41,198 bases of DNA. Source: Flavobacteriaceae bacterium. Its GTDB lineage: Bacteria > Bacteroidota > Bacteroidia > Flavobacteriales > Flavobacteriaceae. This document shows positions 13,645 through 21,864 of this stretch, in pieces (position 1 is the first letter of the stretch; every line of letters starts with the position of its first letter). The position numbers were made by a program, and so were the translations under genes. Under the pieces are notes generated by a model. The model worked only from the letters and a program-made list of their open reading frames with translations. It ran no database searches and was not told where the DNA came from. The stretch covers positions 1 to 41,198 of the forward strand of contig JAKIUU010000022.1 of NCBI GenBank assembly GCA_021647405.1. Direction: 5' to 3'.

Positions 13645-16248
13645 TTGTCAAAAGTAAAAAAAGTAACGCCTTTAATGAAACAGTACAATGCCATAAAGGC
13701 AAAGTACCCCGACGCCTTGTTGCTTTTTAGAGTCGGCGATTTTTACGAAACTTTTGGCGAAGATGCCGTAAAAGCGTCGGCTATTCTAGACATTGTCCTC
13801 ACCAAACGCGGCGCGGGTAGCGCCACAGAAACAGCCTTGGCGGGATTTCCGCATCACAGCATCAATACCTATTTGCCTAAATTGGTTAAGGCGGGTTTTA
13901 GGGTTGCTATTTGCGACCAGTTGGAAGACCCTAAAATGACTAAAACCATTGTAAAACGCGGCGTAACCGAATTGGTAACACCCGGTGTTTCTTTAAACGA
14001 CGAAGTTTTACAAGCCAAAACCAACAACTTTTTAGCAGCTGTTCATTTTGGAAAGAAATATGTGGGCATTTCGTTTTTAGATATTTCTACTGGCGAGTTT
14101 TTATGCGCTCAAGGCGATGCAGATCATATCGATAAACTGCTTCAAAATTTTAAACCCAGTGAGATACTCGTACAAAAACAGTTTAAGTCAAAATTCACAG
14201 CTGTTTTTGGTGCAGAATTTCATTGTTTTTATTTAGAAGATTGGGTTTTTAAAACCGATTTTGCCAACGAGATATTGACCCAACATTTTGAAATTAGCTC
14301 TTTAAAAAGTTTTGGTATTGCTGATATGCCAGAAGGTATTATCGCTTCTGGAAGCGTGTTACATTACCTTTCTGAAACACAACATAAAAAACTACAACAT
14401 CTCACGGTGCTCAAACGCATTGAAGGGGATGCTTATGTGTGGATGGATAAATTTACCATTCGGAATTTAGAGCTCTACTCCGGCACCTCATCGGGTTCTG
14501 TAACCCTGTTGAGTGTTATTGACAAAACCCTTACGCCAATGGGCGGGCGTTTGTTAAAACGTTGGTTGGCTTTACCTTTAAAGGATATCCAAAAAATAAA
14601 AACGCGTCACGATTTTGTTAAATATTTGATTGATACACCTCCTTTTTACGATTTGGTTGAAACTCAAATTAAAAGTATCAGCGATTTAGAAAGGCTCATT
14701 TCTAAAGTGGTGACGGCTAAAATATCACCTCGCGAAATTTCTTATTTAAAGACGTCGCTCGAAGCCATTGTTCCCATAAAAAAAGCCCTTGAGAATAGCA
14801 GCTCAAAAACCGTAAAATCGCTTTTACACAACTTTAAAGATTGTACCTATTTAATTTCTAAAATAAGCCAAACACTGCATCCCGAAGCCCCTGTTAGTTT
14901 ACAAAAAGGAAACGCTATTGCCGAAGGTGTTTCTGAAGAATTAGACGAATTAAGAGGTTTGGCCACATCGGGTAAAGCCTATTTAGATGCTATGCTAAAA
15001 CGCGAAATTGAGCGCACGCAAATTTCGAGTTTAAAAATAGCTTTTAACAACGTGTTTGGTTATTATATTGAAGTCCGCAATACCCATAAAGACAAAGTCC
15101 CCGAAGATTGGATTCGCAAACAAACTTTGGTCAGTGCCGAACGTTATATAACCGAAGAACTCAAAGAATACGAATCAAAAATATTAGGTGCTCAAGAAAA
15201 AATAGCCCTTTTAGAACAACAATTGTTTACCGATTTGCTAAACTATATAAGTGGCTATTTAGAACAAATTCAAGCCAATGCTTTTGGCATAGCGCAACTA
15301 GATTGCTTGCGCAGTTTTGCTCAAATTGCTATAGAGAATAATTATGTACGTCCAGAAATAGACCAAAGTACCGATTTAGAAATTAAAAACGGGCGGCATC
15401 CTGTTATAGAAAAGCAATTGCCAATTGGCGAAGCTTATATTCCGAATGACGTGATTTTAAATCAGAATCTACAACAAATCATTATGATAACGGGGCCTAA
15501 TATGAGTGGTAAATCGGCTATTTTACGCCAAACGGCTTTAATTGTTTTAATGGCACAAATGGGCAGTTATGTGCCGGCTAAATTTGCCAAAATTGGTTTG
15601 GTTGACAAGATTTTTACACGGGTTGGGGCGAGTGATAATATCTCAATGGGTGAATCTACTTTTATGGTAGAAATGAACGAAACCGCCAATATTTTACACA
15701 ATATTACCGATAGAAGTTTGGTTTTACTCGACGAAATTGGGCGCGGCACCAGTACGTATGACGGTATTTCAATTGCCTGGGCAATAGCCGAATATCTACA
15801 CGAATATCCTGCCAAACCCAAAACACTTTTTGCCACACATTATCACGAACTCAATGATATGGCTGAAACTTTTGAGCGTATCAAAAATTTTAATGTGTCG
15901 GTAAAAGAACTCAAAGACAAAGTCATTTTCTTGCGTAAATTGGTGCCGGGTGGTAGCGAGCACAGTTTTGGAATTCACGTAGCCAAATTGGCCGGTATGC
16001 CAAGTCCAGTTATCCATAAAGCCAATAAAATATTAAAACAACTCGAAAAAAGTCACACTTCAGAAGCCGTTAAAGACAAACTCAAAAAAGCCCAGCATAA
16101 CGACATGCAATTGAGTTTTATTAAATTAGACGATCCTCTTTTAGAAGATATTAAAGAAGAAATTCTATCGACAAATTTAGATACGCTTACACCTATTGAA
16201 GCGTTGATGAAATTGAACGAAATCAAACGGATGCTTACTAAGAAGTAG
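13645..16248 (+). CDS. mutS: DNA mismatch repair protein MutS
   Basis: 867 aa from the TTG at 13645, giving MSKVKKVTPLMKQYN, which matches the N-terminal length of flavobacterial MutS. A second TTG at 13618 (876 aa) has a GAAAGG five bases upstream and remains possible; there is no ATG start. The mismatch-reading motif is in GDFYETFGED (F33, E35). The clamp and lever domains follow, then the ATPase with Walker A GPNMSGKS at 617-624, the signature MGESTFMVEM, and Walker B DEIGRGTSTYDG from D696. The C-terminal helix-turn-helix is present. It recognises mismatches as a dimer and recruits MutL. The stop codon lies inside a short tandem repeat (16244-16290). Confidence 0.97.
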   Translation: MSKVKKVTPLMKQYNAIKAKYPDALLLFRVGDFYETFGEDAVKASAILDIVLTKRGAGSATETALAGFPHHSINTYLPKLVKAGFRVAICDQLEDPKMTKTIVKRGVTELVTPGVSLNDEVLQAKTNNFLAAVHFGKKYVGISFLDISTGEFLCAQGDADHIDKLLQNFKPSEILVQKQFKSKFTAVFGAEFHCFYLEDWVFKTDFANEILTQHFEISSLKSFGIADMPEGIIASGSVLHYLSETQHKKLQHLTVLKRIEGDAYVWMDKFTIRNLELYSGTSSGSVTLLSVIDKTLTPMGGRLLKRWLALPLKDIQKIKTRHDFVKYLIDTPPFYDLVETQIKSISDLERLISKVVTAKISPREISYLKTSLEAIVPIKKALENSSSKTVKSLLHNFKDCTYLISKISQTLHPEAPVSLQKGNAIAEGVSEELDELRGLATSGKAYLDAMLKREIERTQISSLKIAFNNVFGYYIEVRNTHKDKVPEDWIRKQTLVSAERYITEELKEYESKILGAQEKIALLEQQLFTDLLNYISGYLEQIQANAFGIAQLDCLRSFAQIAIENNYVRPEIDQSTDLEIKNGRHPVIEKQLPIGEAYIPNDVILNQNLQQIIMITGPNMSGKSAILRQTALIVLMAQMGSYVPAKFAKIGLVDKIFTRVGASDNISMGESTFMVEMNETANILHNITDRSLVLLDEIGRGTSTYDGISIAWAIAEYLHEYPAKPKTLFATHYHELNDMAETFERIKNFNVSVKELKDKVIFLRKLVPGGSEHSFGIHVAKLAGMPSPVIHKANKILKQLEKSHTSEAVKDKLKKAQHNDMQLSFIKLDDPLLEDIKEEILSTNLDTLTPIEALMKLNEIKRMLTKK

Positions 16249-16290
16249 GCAGTATTCAGTAGGCAGTATTCAGTAGCAGTGTTCAGTATT
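16244..16290. repeat. 14-bp tandem repeat overlapping the mutS stop codon
   Basis: AGTAGGCAGTATTC occurs at 16244-16257 and 16258-16271. It is followed by a degenerate third unit AGTAGCAGTGTTC (16272-16284) and a partial fourth. The TAG in the first unit is the mutS stop. Repeats of this CAGTAGGCAGT type occur between genes in other flavobacteria (general knowledge). Confidence 0.8.
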
Positions 16291-16358
16291 AAAAAATTTA
16301 CAAGAATACTTTAATTTTTTTGGAATTTGTTTTTTGAGTTTTGTGCTTTGAATTTTAA

Positions 16359-16366
16359 TACCTTTG
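16359..16366 (+). promoter_or_regulatory. Promoter of tatA-PAP2 operon (-7 element)
   Basis: TACCTTTG is a perfect TAnnTTTG -7 element 19 bp before the tatA ATG. A TTG at 16334-16336 lies 22 bp upstream, within the usual -33 spacing. Confidence 0.6.
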
Positions 16367-16385
16367 TACCTTAAATTTAAAACCG

Positions 16386-16658
16386 ATGTTTTTATTTATT
16401 AGCGGTCCCGAAATATTTGTAGTAATGCTCATAGTAGTGATGCTTTTTGGCGCCGATAAGATTCCTGAAATGGCCAAAGGCCTCGGTAAGGGTATGCGTC
16501 AATTAAAAGATGCCACCAACGATATTAAACGCGAAATAACCGAAAGTGCCGAAAAACAAGGTATTGACACCGAGTTTACCAAGGATATAAAAAAGGAAAT
16601 CAATAAAGTTAAAGACGATATTGACGATTTAACTGGTCCAATAAAACGCTCGTTTTAA
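16386..16658 (+). CDS. tatA: Twin-arginine translocase subunit TatA/TatE family
   Basis: 90 aa. One N-terminal membrane helix (PEIFVVMLIVVMLFG), the hinge FGADKIPEMAKGLGKGMRQ with the conserved Phe-Gly, then an amphipathic and charged tail. This is the pore-forming component of the Tat pathway, which exports folded proteins across the inner membrane. TatC is not in this window. It is co-transcribed with the PAP2 phosphatase, whose ATG follows the tatA stop immediately. Confidence 0.93.
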   Translation: MFLFISGPEIFVVMLIVVMLFGADKIPEMAKGLGKGMRQLKDATNDIKREITESAEKQGIDTEFTKDIKKEINKVKDDIDDLTGPIKRSF

Positions 16659-17234
16659 ATGTCTATTCTCGATAAAATTATCGCTTTAGACAAATCTTTA
16701 CTCATTTATTTAAACAATTTGGGCTCAGAAAAATGGGATGGTTTTTGGTTGGCTATTACCCACCAATACAACTGGATTCCGTTGTTTCTCTTTATGTTTT
16801 TTCTAATTTTTAAAGTCTATGGTTTTAAAAAAGGGCTTATAATAATACTTCTTACGGCGGTTTTTGTCGGTTTTACAGATCAGTTTGGCAATCTTATAAA
16901 ACACACTTTTGGGCGTTTACGTCCTAACAACGATCCTACTGTTAAAAATTTAATCCGCATTGTTTATTCACCACATAGCTTCAGTTTTGTATCGGGTCAT
17001 GCCACCAATTCTACAGCAAATACCGTTTTAATTTATTTACTACTCAAAAAACATTTTAAATACACTTGGCTGCTTTTTGCATGGCCATTGGTTTTTGCTT
17101 ACAGCCGTGTTTATTTAGGGGTTCATTACCCTATTGATGTTTTGTCAGGGGCGCTTTTAGGCCTCATACTCGGATTTGGATTTTATAAGATTTGTTTTTT
17201 TGTTTTAGGGAAAGTTGGCTCTTCAAAAGATTAA
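16659..17234 (+). CDS. PAP2 family phosphatase
   Basis: 191-aa membrane protein with about five to six helices. It has all three lipid-phosphatase motifs: KHTFGRLRP (K81-P89), SPHSFSFVSGH (catalytic-type His at 114) and SRVYLGVHYPID (R150, nucleophile-type H156, D160). It probably dephosphorylates a lipid phosphate such as undecaprenyl pyrophosphate or phosphatidic acid on the periplasmic side; the substrate cannot be told from sequence. It starts directly after the tatA stop codon, with no gap. Confidence 0.93.
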   Translation: MSILDKIIALDKSLLIYLNNLGSEKWDGFWLAITHQYNWIPLFLFMFFLIFKVYGFKKGLIIILLTAVFVGFTDQFGNLIKHTFGRLRPNNDPTVKNLIRIVYSPHSFSFVSGHATNSTANTVLIYLLLKKHFKYTWLLFAWPLVFAYSRVYLGVHYPIDVLSGALLGLILGFGFYKICFFVLGKVGSSKD

Positions 17235-17245
17235 AACACAGCGCT

Positions 17246-17281
17246 ATTCCCTCTCATCCCGATAAGCTATCAGGAGGGAAT
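17246..17281. terminator. Hairpin between convergent PAP2 and O-methyltransferase genes
   Basis: ATTCCCTC (17246-17253) pairs with GAGGGAAT (17274-17281) over a 20-nt loop, in the short gap between convergent genes. It overlaps the end of the methyltransferase ORF by one base. It may act as a shared terminator, but there is no strong T-tract. Confidence 0.4.
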
Positions 17282-17922
17282 TATTTTACACGTGTTAACA
17301 TTAAACCATCTCTAATAGGTAATAAAATACTCTCTACCCGCGGGTCGTCATTTAGTAATTTATTATAATTCTGTAAAGCTTGAGTGTCTTTATCTTTGGC
17401 ATCGGCTTGTTGCAACACCTTACCGCTCCACAAAACATTATCAGATAAAATGAGCCCACCTGTATTCATTTTAGGCACAATGGCCTTAAAATAATTAGGA
17501 TAATTGACTTTATCGGCATCAATAAAAGCCAAATCAAATTTAATTTCAAAATTTTCTATAATATCTAAAGCTTCGCCTAAATAGGTTTTTATCTTATTTT
17601 TATAAGCTGATTTATTAAAGTATTTTTGTTGGATACTTGCCAATTCTTCATTGTGGTCTATGGTATGCAAAGCACCATCGGGCGCCAGACCCTCTGCCAG
17701 ACACAAAGCCGAATAACCCGTATAGGTACCTATTTCTAAAATGGTTTTAGGCCTGATTAATTTTGATAATAGCGCCAATAAACGTCCTTGATAAGCACCA
17801 CTTAACATACGTGGAATAAGTACTTTTTGCCAAGTTTCTCTGTTTAAATCTTGTAAGATTTTTGGTTCTTGTTGGCTGTGTTGCGCAATATAATTTTGAA
17901 GGGGGGCTGAGATAAAATCCAT
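17281..17922 (-). CDS. Class I SAM-dependent O-methyltransferase (CCoAOMT/YrrM-like)
   Basis: 213 aa. The AdoMet-binding loop is EIGTYTGYSALCLAEGL (63-79), the acidic AdoMet ribose site is HTIDHNEE, and the metal-binding residues are in FDLAFIDADKVNYPNYF (D135, D137) and LSDNVLWSGKV (D161, N162). This is the caffeoyl-CoA/catechol O-methyltransferase fold with a divalent metal. Bacterial YrrM-type members methylate tRNA uridine derivatives or small catechols; which applies here is open. It is a single gene on the minus strand, preceded by a strong terminator of the anti-sigma gene. Confidence 0.93.
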   Translation of the reverse strand: MDFISAPLQNYIAQHSQQEPKILQDLNRETWQKVLIPRMLSGAYQGRLLALLSKLIRPKTILEIGTYTGYSALCLAEGLAPDGALHTIDHNEELASIQQKYFNKSAYKNKIKTYLGEALDIIENFEIKFDLAFIDADKVNYPNYFKAIVPKMNTGGLILSDNVLWSGKVLQQADAKDKDTQALQNYNKLLNDDPRVESILLPIRDGLMLTRVK

Positions 17923-17947
17923 GATGGCAATTTATGACAAAAATAAA

Positions 17948-17972
17948 AAACGGCGCTAAAATAGCGCCGTTT
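17948..17972. terminator. Strong bidirectional Rho-independent terminator
   Basis: AAACGGCGCTA (17948-17958) and TAGCGCCGTTT (17962-17972) form an 11-bp stem with a 3-nt loop. There is an A-run on the left (a T-tract on the minus strand) and T-rich DNA on the right. It ends the sigma/anti-sigma operon on the minus strand. Confidence 0.85.
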
Positions 17973-17992
17973 AAATTTAATGTTTGTTTTTT

Positions 17993-18250
17993 TTAATTCA
18001 TTTGCTTTTTTAGCTCAGCTTCTATGGCTTTTTTATCAGCATCAGCCAATTGATGGTGGCTGTGATTTGACAAATGTGTCTTGAATATTTTAGACATCAT
18101 CTTATTTTGTTCAGAATACAATCCACATTTTTTACATAAAAATAAATGTAATTGCAATTTTAACTTATCCCAAAATGTTGCTTCATTGTATTGTGTTTTA
18201 TCACAAATTGTTGACGCTTCGTCACAGCTTATCATTACTTTTTTACCCAT
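17993..18250 (-). CDS. Small zinc-finger anti-sigma-like protein
   Basis: 85 aa, soluble, with no membrane segment. It contains H35-x3-C39-x2-C42 (LHLFLCKKCGLY), the ZAS motif of zinc-binding anti-sigma domains, with C9 and C16 as further possible ligands. A His-rich stretch (HLSNHSHHQ) and a Lys/Glu-rich tail follow. It starts 4 bases after the stop of the ECF sigma factor gene, the typical arrangement of an anti-sigma factor. The assignment as regulator of that sigma factor is inference from motif and position. A redox- or metal-responsive soluble ZAS protein is plausible. Confidence 0.75.
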   Translation of the reverse strand: MGKKVMISCDEASTICDKTQYNEATFWDKLKLQLHLFLCKKCGLYSEQNKMMSKIFKTHLSNHSHHQLADADKKAIEAELKKQMN

Positions 18251-18254
18251 TTTT

Positions 18255-18821
18255 TTAATTTTTAAACCAACTATCTTCCATACATTTTCTTAATTGAAGT
18301 CTGGCGCGGTGTATAATAACCCACAAGTTAGACGAAGATATATCTAGCTCATTACATATCTCTTCGGTATCAATATTCTGTACTGTTTTCATTTTAAATA
18401 CATTCCTGTATTTTTCTGGCAACGCTGCAACACATTTATTAATGGCATGGCCCAATTCTTTTGTTTCAATAGCTGATTCGGCCTCATTGCCCCATGTTTG
18501 TGGCACGCATTCTTCAAGCCAACTTCCTCTTTTATCACCTTCGTCATAAAAATTTACCCGAACCTCAGCCCTGCCTTTTTTAGAATTCATTTTACGGTAC
18601 TGATCTATAATCTTACGCTTCAAAATTGACACCAACCATGTGCGTTCTGAAGCATCGCCTCTATAATTCTTCATTGCTTTTAAAGCAGAAAAAAAGGTTT
18701 CTTGAACAATATCTTTTGCCAACTCAGCATCATCAATTCTGGTAATGGTATAATTAAAAAGATAATCAGAATATAAGGCAATCCATTTGTTTGGATCCAA
18801 TACGTTTTTTTGGTTAGACAT
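18255..18821 (-). CDS. ECF-type RNA polymerase sigma factor
   Basis: 188 aa from the ATG at 18821 (MSNQKNVLDPNKW). The longer in-frame reading to 18917 adds a non-conserved, hydrophobic piece and is not used. Region 2 is clear (DAELAKDIVQETFFSAL, ASERTWLVSILKRKIIDQYR). Region 4 is ALPEKYRNVFKMKTVQ followed by the helix-turn-helix ICNELDISSSNLWVIIHRAR. An acidic linker lies between them. It directs RNA polymerase to a specific regulon, and partners with the ZAS protein 4 bases downstream. The inducing signal is unknown. Confidence 0.93.
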   Translation of the reverse strand: MSNQKNVLDPNKWIALYSDYLFNYTITRIDDAELAKDIVQETFFSALKAMKNYRGDASERTWLVSILKRKIIDQYRKMNSKKGRAEVRVNFYDEGDKRGSWLEECVPQTWGNEAESAIETKELGHAINKCVAALPEKYRNVFKMKTVQNIDTEEICNELDISSSNLWVIIHRARLQLRKCMEDSWFKN

Positions 18822-19044
18822 AAATTTCGTGTAATTTGAAAGGTTAAAGATAAATAAATCTTGCACATATTTAAAATACGAGGTCTTTATTAAATTTTGA
18901 TTTTCACACCAAAACACTTTGTTCAGATAAGCGCGCCTTTATTATAACTGCTGATTTACAAATGGCAATATTAAATTGTAGCTTAAAACCATTCTAAATA
19001 AGTAAATTAAATTACTATAAATCATAAAAATTGTAGAATAACTT

Positions 19045-19052
19045 TATCTTTG
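19045..19052 (+). promoter_or_regulatory. -7 promoter element for the sdh operon leader
   Basis: TATCTTTG (TAnnTTTG) lies 34 bp upstream of the short leader ORF and about 180 bp upstream of sdhC. The leader ORF would therefore be transcribed with the sdh operon. No -33 TTG at good spacing was found. Confidence 0.45.
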
Positions 19053-19086
19053 CTCATTACAAAAATTTATTTTTAATTTAATTTTC

Positions 19087-19200
19087 ATGCCAGTTAAAAT
19101 GAGCGGATTATTATCTTCATCGATAGCCAGGAAAGTAGTAAATTATCCTCCCTGTAATTCCGACATATTATGTAATAACTGTATATTTGTTAAGCTTTAA
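19087..19200 (+). CDS. Short leader ORF mimicking the SdhC N-terminus (relic or leader peptide)
   Basis: 37 codons from the ATG at 19087; a second ATG is at 19099. From 19099 it reads MSGLLSSSIARKVV, which aligns with the real SdhC start MSRFLSSSIGRKVV: 11 of 14 residues and 32 of 42 bases agree, and six of the differing codons are synonymous. It then diverges to NYPPCNSDILCNNCIFVKL and stops 33 bp before sdhC. The sequence shows an old partial duplication. Whether it is a decayed second sdhC or a working leader peptide with three cysteines is open. It was too short to be picked up by ordinary ORF length cut-offs. Confidence 0.55.
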   Translation: MPVKMSGLLSSSIARKVVNYPPCNSDILCNNCIFVKL

Positions 19201-19233
19201 ATATTCTTTAATTTAATATTAAACTAGTCTAAA

Positions 19234-19878
19234 ATGAGTAGATTTTTATCGTCATCTATTGGAAGAAAAGTAGTCATGGCACTTACTGGTTTCTTCTTAA
19301 TAACATTTTTAATTGTACATCTTGGTATTAATTTATCACTATTTTGGGGTCCTGAAGCTTTTAATGAAGCCTCAGAATTTATGGCCACAAATGGTGTTAT
19401 CCAAGTGATGCAATATGTACTTGCTGCTGGTTTTATTATGCATATTATTTTAGGCGTCAAGCTAGAACTTCAAAACCGATCTTCTAGAGGTGTTAAATAT
19501 GCTGTTAATAAACCTTCAGAAAATTCAAGTTTCTCTTCTAGAAACATGATTGTAACAGGAATTATAGTCCTATTATTCTTAATCTTACACTTAAAAGATT
19601 TCTTTGTAGAACTCAAATTTTTTGACAAAGGTGGTTTTTCCACCGATTACGATTTGGTAACAGCTCTATTTAAAAATCCGGTTTATACCGCAATTTATGT
19701 AATTGCTTTTATTTTATTAGGTATTCATTTGAGTCACGGATTCCAATCTGCTTTTCAAAGTACTGGTGCAAACTACAACAAATACAAAAGGTGTTTAAAA
19801 AATACAGGCATTGCTTTTAGTATTTTAATTGCTGTAGGGTTTTCTGCAATTGCACTCTATTTTTCTTTCATTAATTAA
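19234..19878 (+). CDS. sdhC: Succinate dehydrogenase cytochrome b subunit
   Basis: 214 aa with about five membrane helices, the size of single-subunit (type B, di-heme) membrane anchors of succinate:menaquinone oxidoreductases. Candidate heme-ligand histidines lie in the helices: LIVHLGINLS, AGFIMHIILGVKL, LFLILHLKDF and GIHLSHGFQSAFQS. It anchors SdhA and SdhB to the inner membrane and passes electrons to menaquinone. It is the first gene of the sdhCAB operon; sdhA follows after 11 bp. There is no sdhD, as expected for this type. An N-terminal look-alike sits in the leader. Confidence 0.95.
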   Translation: MSRFLSSSIGRKVVMALTGFFLITFLIVHLGINLSLFWGPEAFNEASEFMATNGVIQVMQYVLAAGFIMHIILGVKLELQNRSSRGVKYAVNKPSENSSFSSRNMIVTGIIVLLFLILHLKDFFVELKFFDKGGFSTDYDLVTALFKNPVYTAIYVIAFILLGIHLSHGFQSAFQSTGANYNKYKRCLKNTGIAFSILIAVGFSAIALYFSFIN

Positions 19879-19889
19879 GAATTAAAATT

Positions 19890-21842
19890 ATGACAACATT
19901 AAATTCAAAAATACCAGAAGGACCAATAGCTCAAAAATGGGAAAATTATAAAGCCCATACCAACTTGGTAAATCCTTCAAATCGTAGGAAACTCGATATC
20001 ATTATTATTGGTTCTGGATTGGCTGGTGGTGCTGCTGCTGCTACTTTAGGTGAAGCTGGTTACAATGTAAAACTTTTTTATTTTCAAGACAGCCCACGTC
20101 GTGCACACTCTATTGCTGCACAAGGAGGCATCAATGCTTCAAAAAATTATCAAAATGACAATGACAGCGATTATCGCTTATTTTACGATACTGTAAAAGG
20201 GGGTGATTATCGCGGACGCGAAGAAAATGTTTATCGTTTGGCACAATTAAGTGGCAACATCATTGACCAATGTGTGGCTCAAGGTGTTCCTTTTGCAAGA
20301 GAATATGGGGGGACTTTAACCAACCGCTCTTTTGGAGGCGCTCAAGTTTCTAGAACATTTTATGCCTCTGGTGCTACTGGTCAGCAATTATTGTTAGGCG
20401 CTTATAGCTCTATGAACCGTCAAATAAAAGCGGGCACTGTTAAATCTTATAGCCGTCACGAAATGCTCGATGTGGTTATTGTAGATGGAAAAGCACGAGG
20501 CATTATAGCACGTGACTTGGTAACTGGGAAAATTGAACGCTTTGGTGCTCATGCTGTTGTTGTTGGTTCAGGCGGATATGGTAATGTATTCTACTTATCT
20601 ACAAACGCCATGAATTGTAATGCTACAGCTGCTTGGAAAATTTATAAAAAAGGCGCTTATTTTGCCAATCCTTGTTTTGCTCAAATCCACCCAACTTGTA
20701 TTCCTGTATCAGGAGAAAATCAAAGTAAATTGACATTGATGTCAGAATCTTTGAGAAACGATGGCCGTATTTGGGTACCAAAAAATATTGAAGATGTAAA
20801 AGCTATCCGCGAAGGAAAATTAAAACCTACCGAAATAACTGAAGAAAATCGCGATTATTATTTAGAACGCCGTTATCCTGCATTTGGTAATTTAGTACCA
20901 CGCGACGTCGCCTCAAGAGCTGCCAAAGAACGCTGTGATGCTGGTTATGGTGTTAACAAAGCGGGCTATGCTGTTTACTTAGATTTTGAAGATGCTATCA
21001 ATAGATTGGGAAAAGATATAGTTAAAGAACGTTATGGCAACTTGTTTGATATGTACGAAAACATAACAGGCGACAATCCTTACGTAACACCTATGATGAT
21101 TTATCCTGCTTCTCATTATACTATGGGGGGTACTTGGGTAGATTACGAAACTATGACAACTGTACCAGGTTTATATGCTATTGGTGAGGCTAACTTTTCA
21201 GATCACGGTGCCAACCGTTTAGGGGCTTCTTCATTAATGCAATGTTTATGTGACGGTTATTTTGTATTACCTGCTACAATATCAAATTATTTAAATGATG
21301 ATATTCATACAGGCCCTATAGCAACTGACACCGCAGATTTTGATAAAGCTGAAGCTGATGTTACAGGTTTAATTGACAAACTATTTGCTGTTAAAGGCTC
21401 TAAATCTGTAGATTATTTCCACAAAAAACTCGGAAAAGTTATGTGGGATAAAGTAGGTCTTTCTCGCAATGAGAAAAATCTAAAAGAAGCAATTGAAGAA
21501 ATTAAAGTTATTAGAGAAGATTTCTGGAAAGATGTTCGCGTTACAGGAAAAGCAAATCAGTTTAATAACGAATTAGAAAAAGCTATTCGTGTTGCTGATT
21601 TCTTAGAATTAGGAGAGCTAATGGCCATTGACGCCTTAAACAGAAAGGAATCCTGTGGTGCGCATTACCGTGAAGAATCTGTTGAATTAGACGGCCCTCA
21701 AAAAGGGGAAGCTAAACGTAACGATAAAGACTTTACCTATGTAGCTGCTTGGGAATATATGGGTGATGGCAAAGCTCCTAAATTACACAAAGAAGAACTC
21801 ACCTTTAAAGCAATTGAATTAAAACAACGTAATTATAAATAA
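19890..21842 (+). CDS. sdhA: Succinate dehydrogenase/fumarate reductase flavoprotein subunit
   Basis: 650 aa. The N-terminal FAD dinucleotide-binding motif is IIIIGSGLAGGAAAATLGEAG (41-47 is GSGLAGG). The covalent FAD histidine is H73 in RRAHSIAAQGGINA. The substrate-site segments AQIHPTCIP, RDVASRAAKERCDAG, SHYTMGGTWVDYET and GANRLGASSLMQC are intact. It oxidises succinate to fumarate in the TCA cycle, or the reverse. Length and order (C-A-B) fit the Bacteroidota type B complex. Confidence 0.97.
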   Translation: MTTLNSKIPEGPIAQKWENYKAHTNLVNPSNRRKLDIIIIGSGLAGGAAAATLGEAGYNVKLFYFQDSPRRAHSIAAQGGINASKNYQNDNDSDYRLFYDTVKGGDYRGREENVYRLAQLSGNIIDQCVAQGVPFAREYGGTLTNRSFGGAQVSRTFYASGATGQQLLLGAYSSMNRQIKAGTVKSYSRHEMLDVVIVDGKARGIIARDLVTGKIERFGAHAVVVGSGGYGNVFYLSTNAMNCNATAAWKIYKKGAYFANPCFAQIHPTCIPVSGENQSKLTLMSESLRNDGRIWVPKNIEDVKAIREGKLKPTEITEENRDYYLERRYPAFGNLVPRDVASRAAKERCDAGYGVNKAGYAVYLDFEDAINRLGKDIVKERYGNLFDMYENITGDNPYVTPMMIYPASHYTMGGTWVDYETMTTVPGLYAIGEANFSDHGANRLGASSLMQCLCDGYFVLPATISNYLNDDIHTGPIATDTADFDKAEADVTGLIDKLFAVKGSKSVDYFHKKLGKVMWDKVGLSRNEKNLKEAIEEIKVIREDFWKDVRVTGKANQFNNELEKAIRVADFLELGELMAIDALNRKESCGAHYREESVELDGPQKGEAKRNDKDFTYVAAWEYMGDGKAPKLHKEELTFKAIELKQRNYK

Positions 21843-21864
21843 TTACAAGTAAAAAATATTGAAA

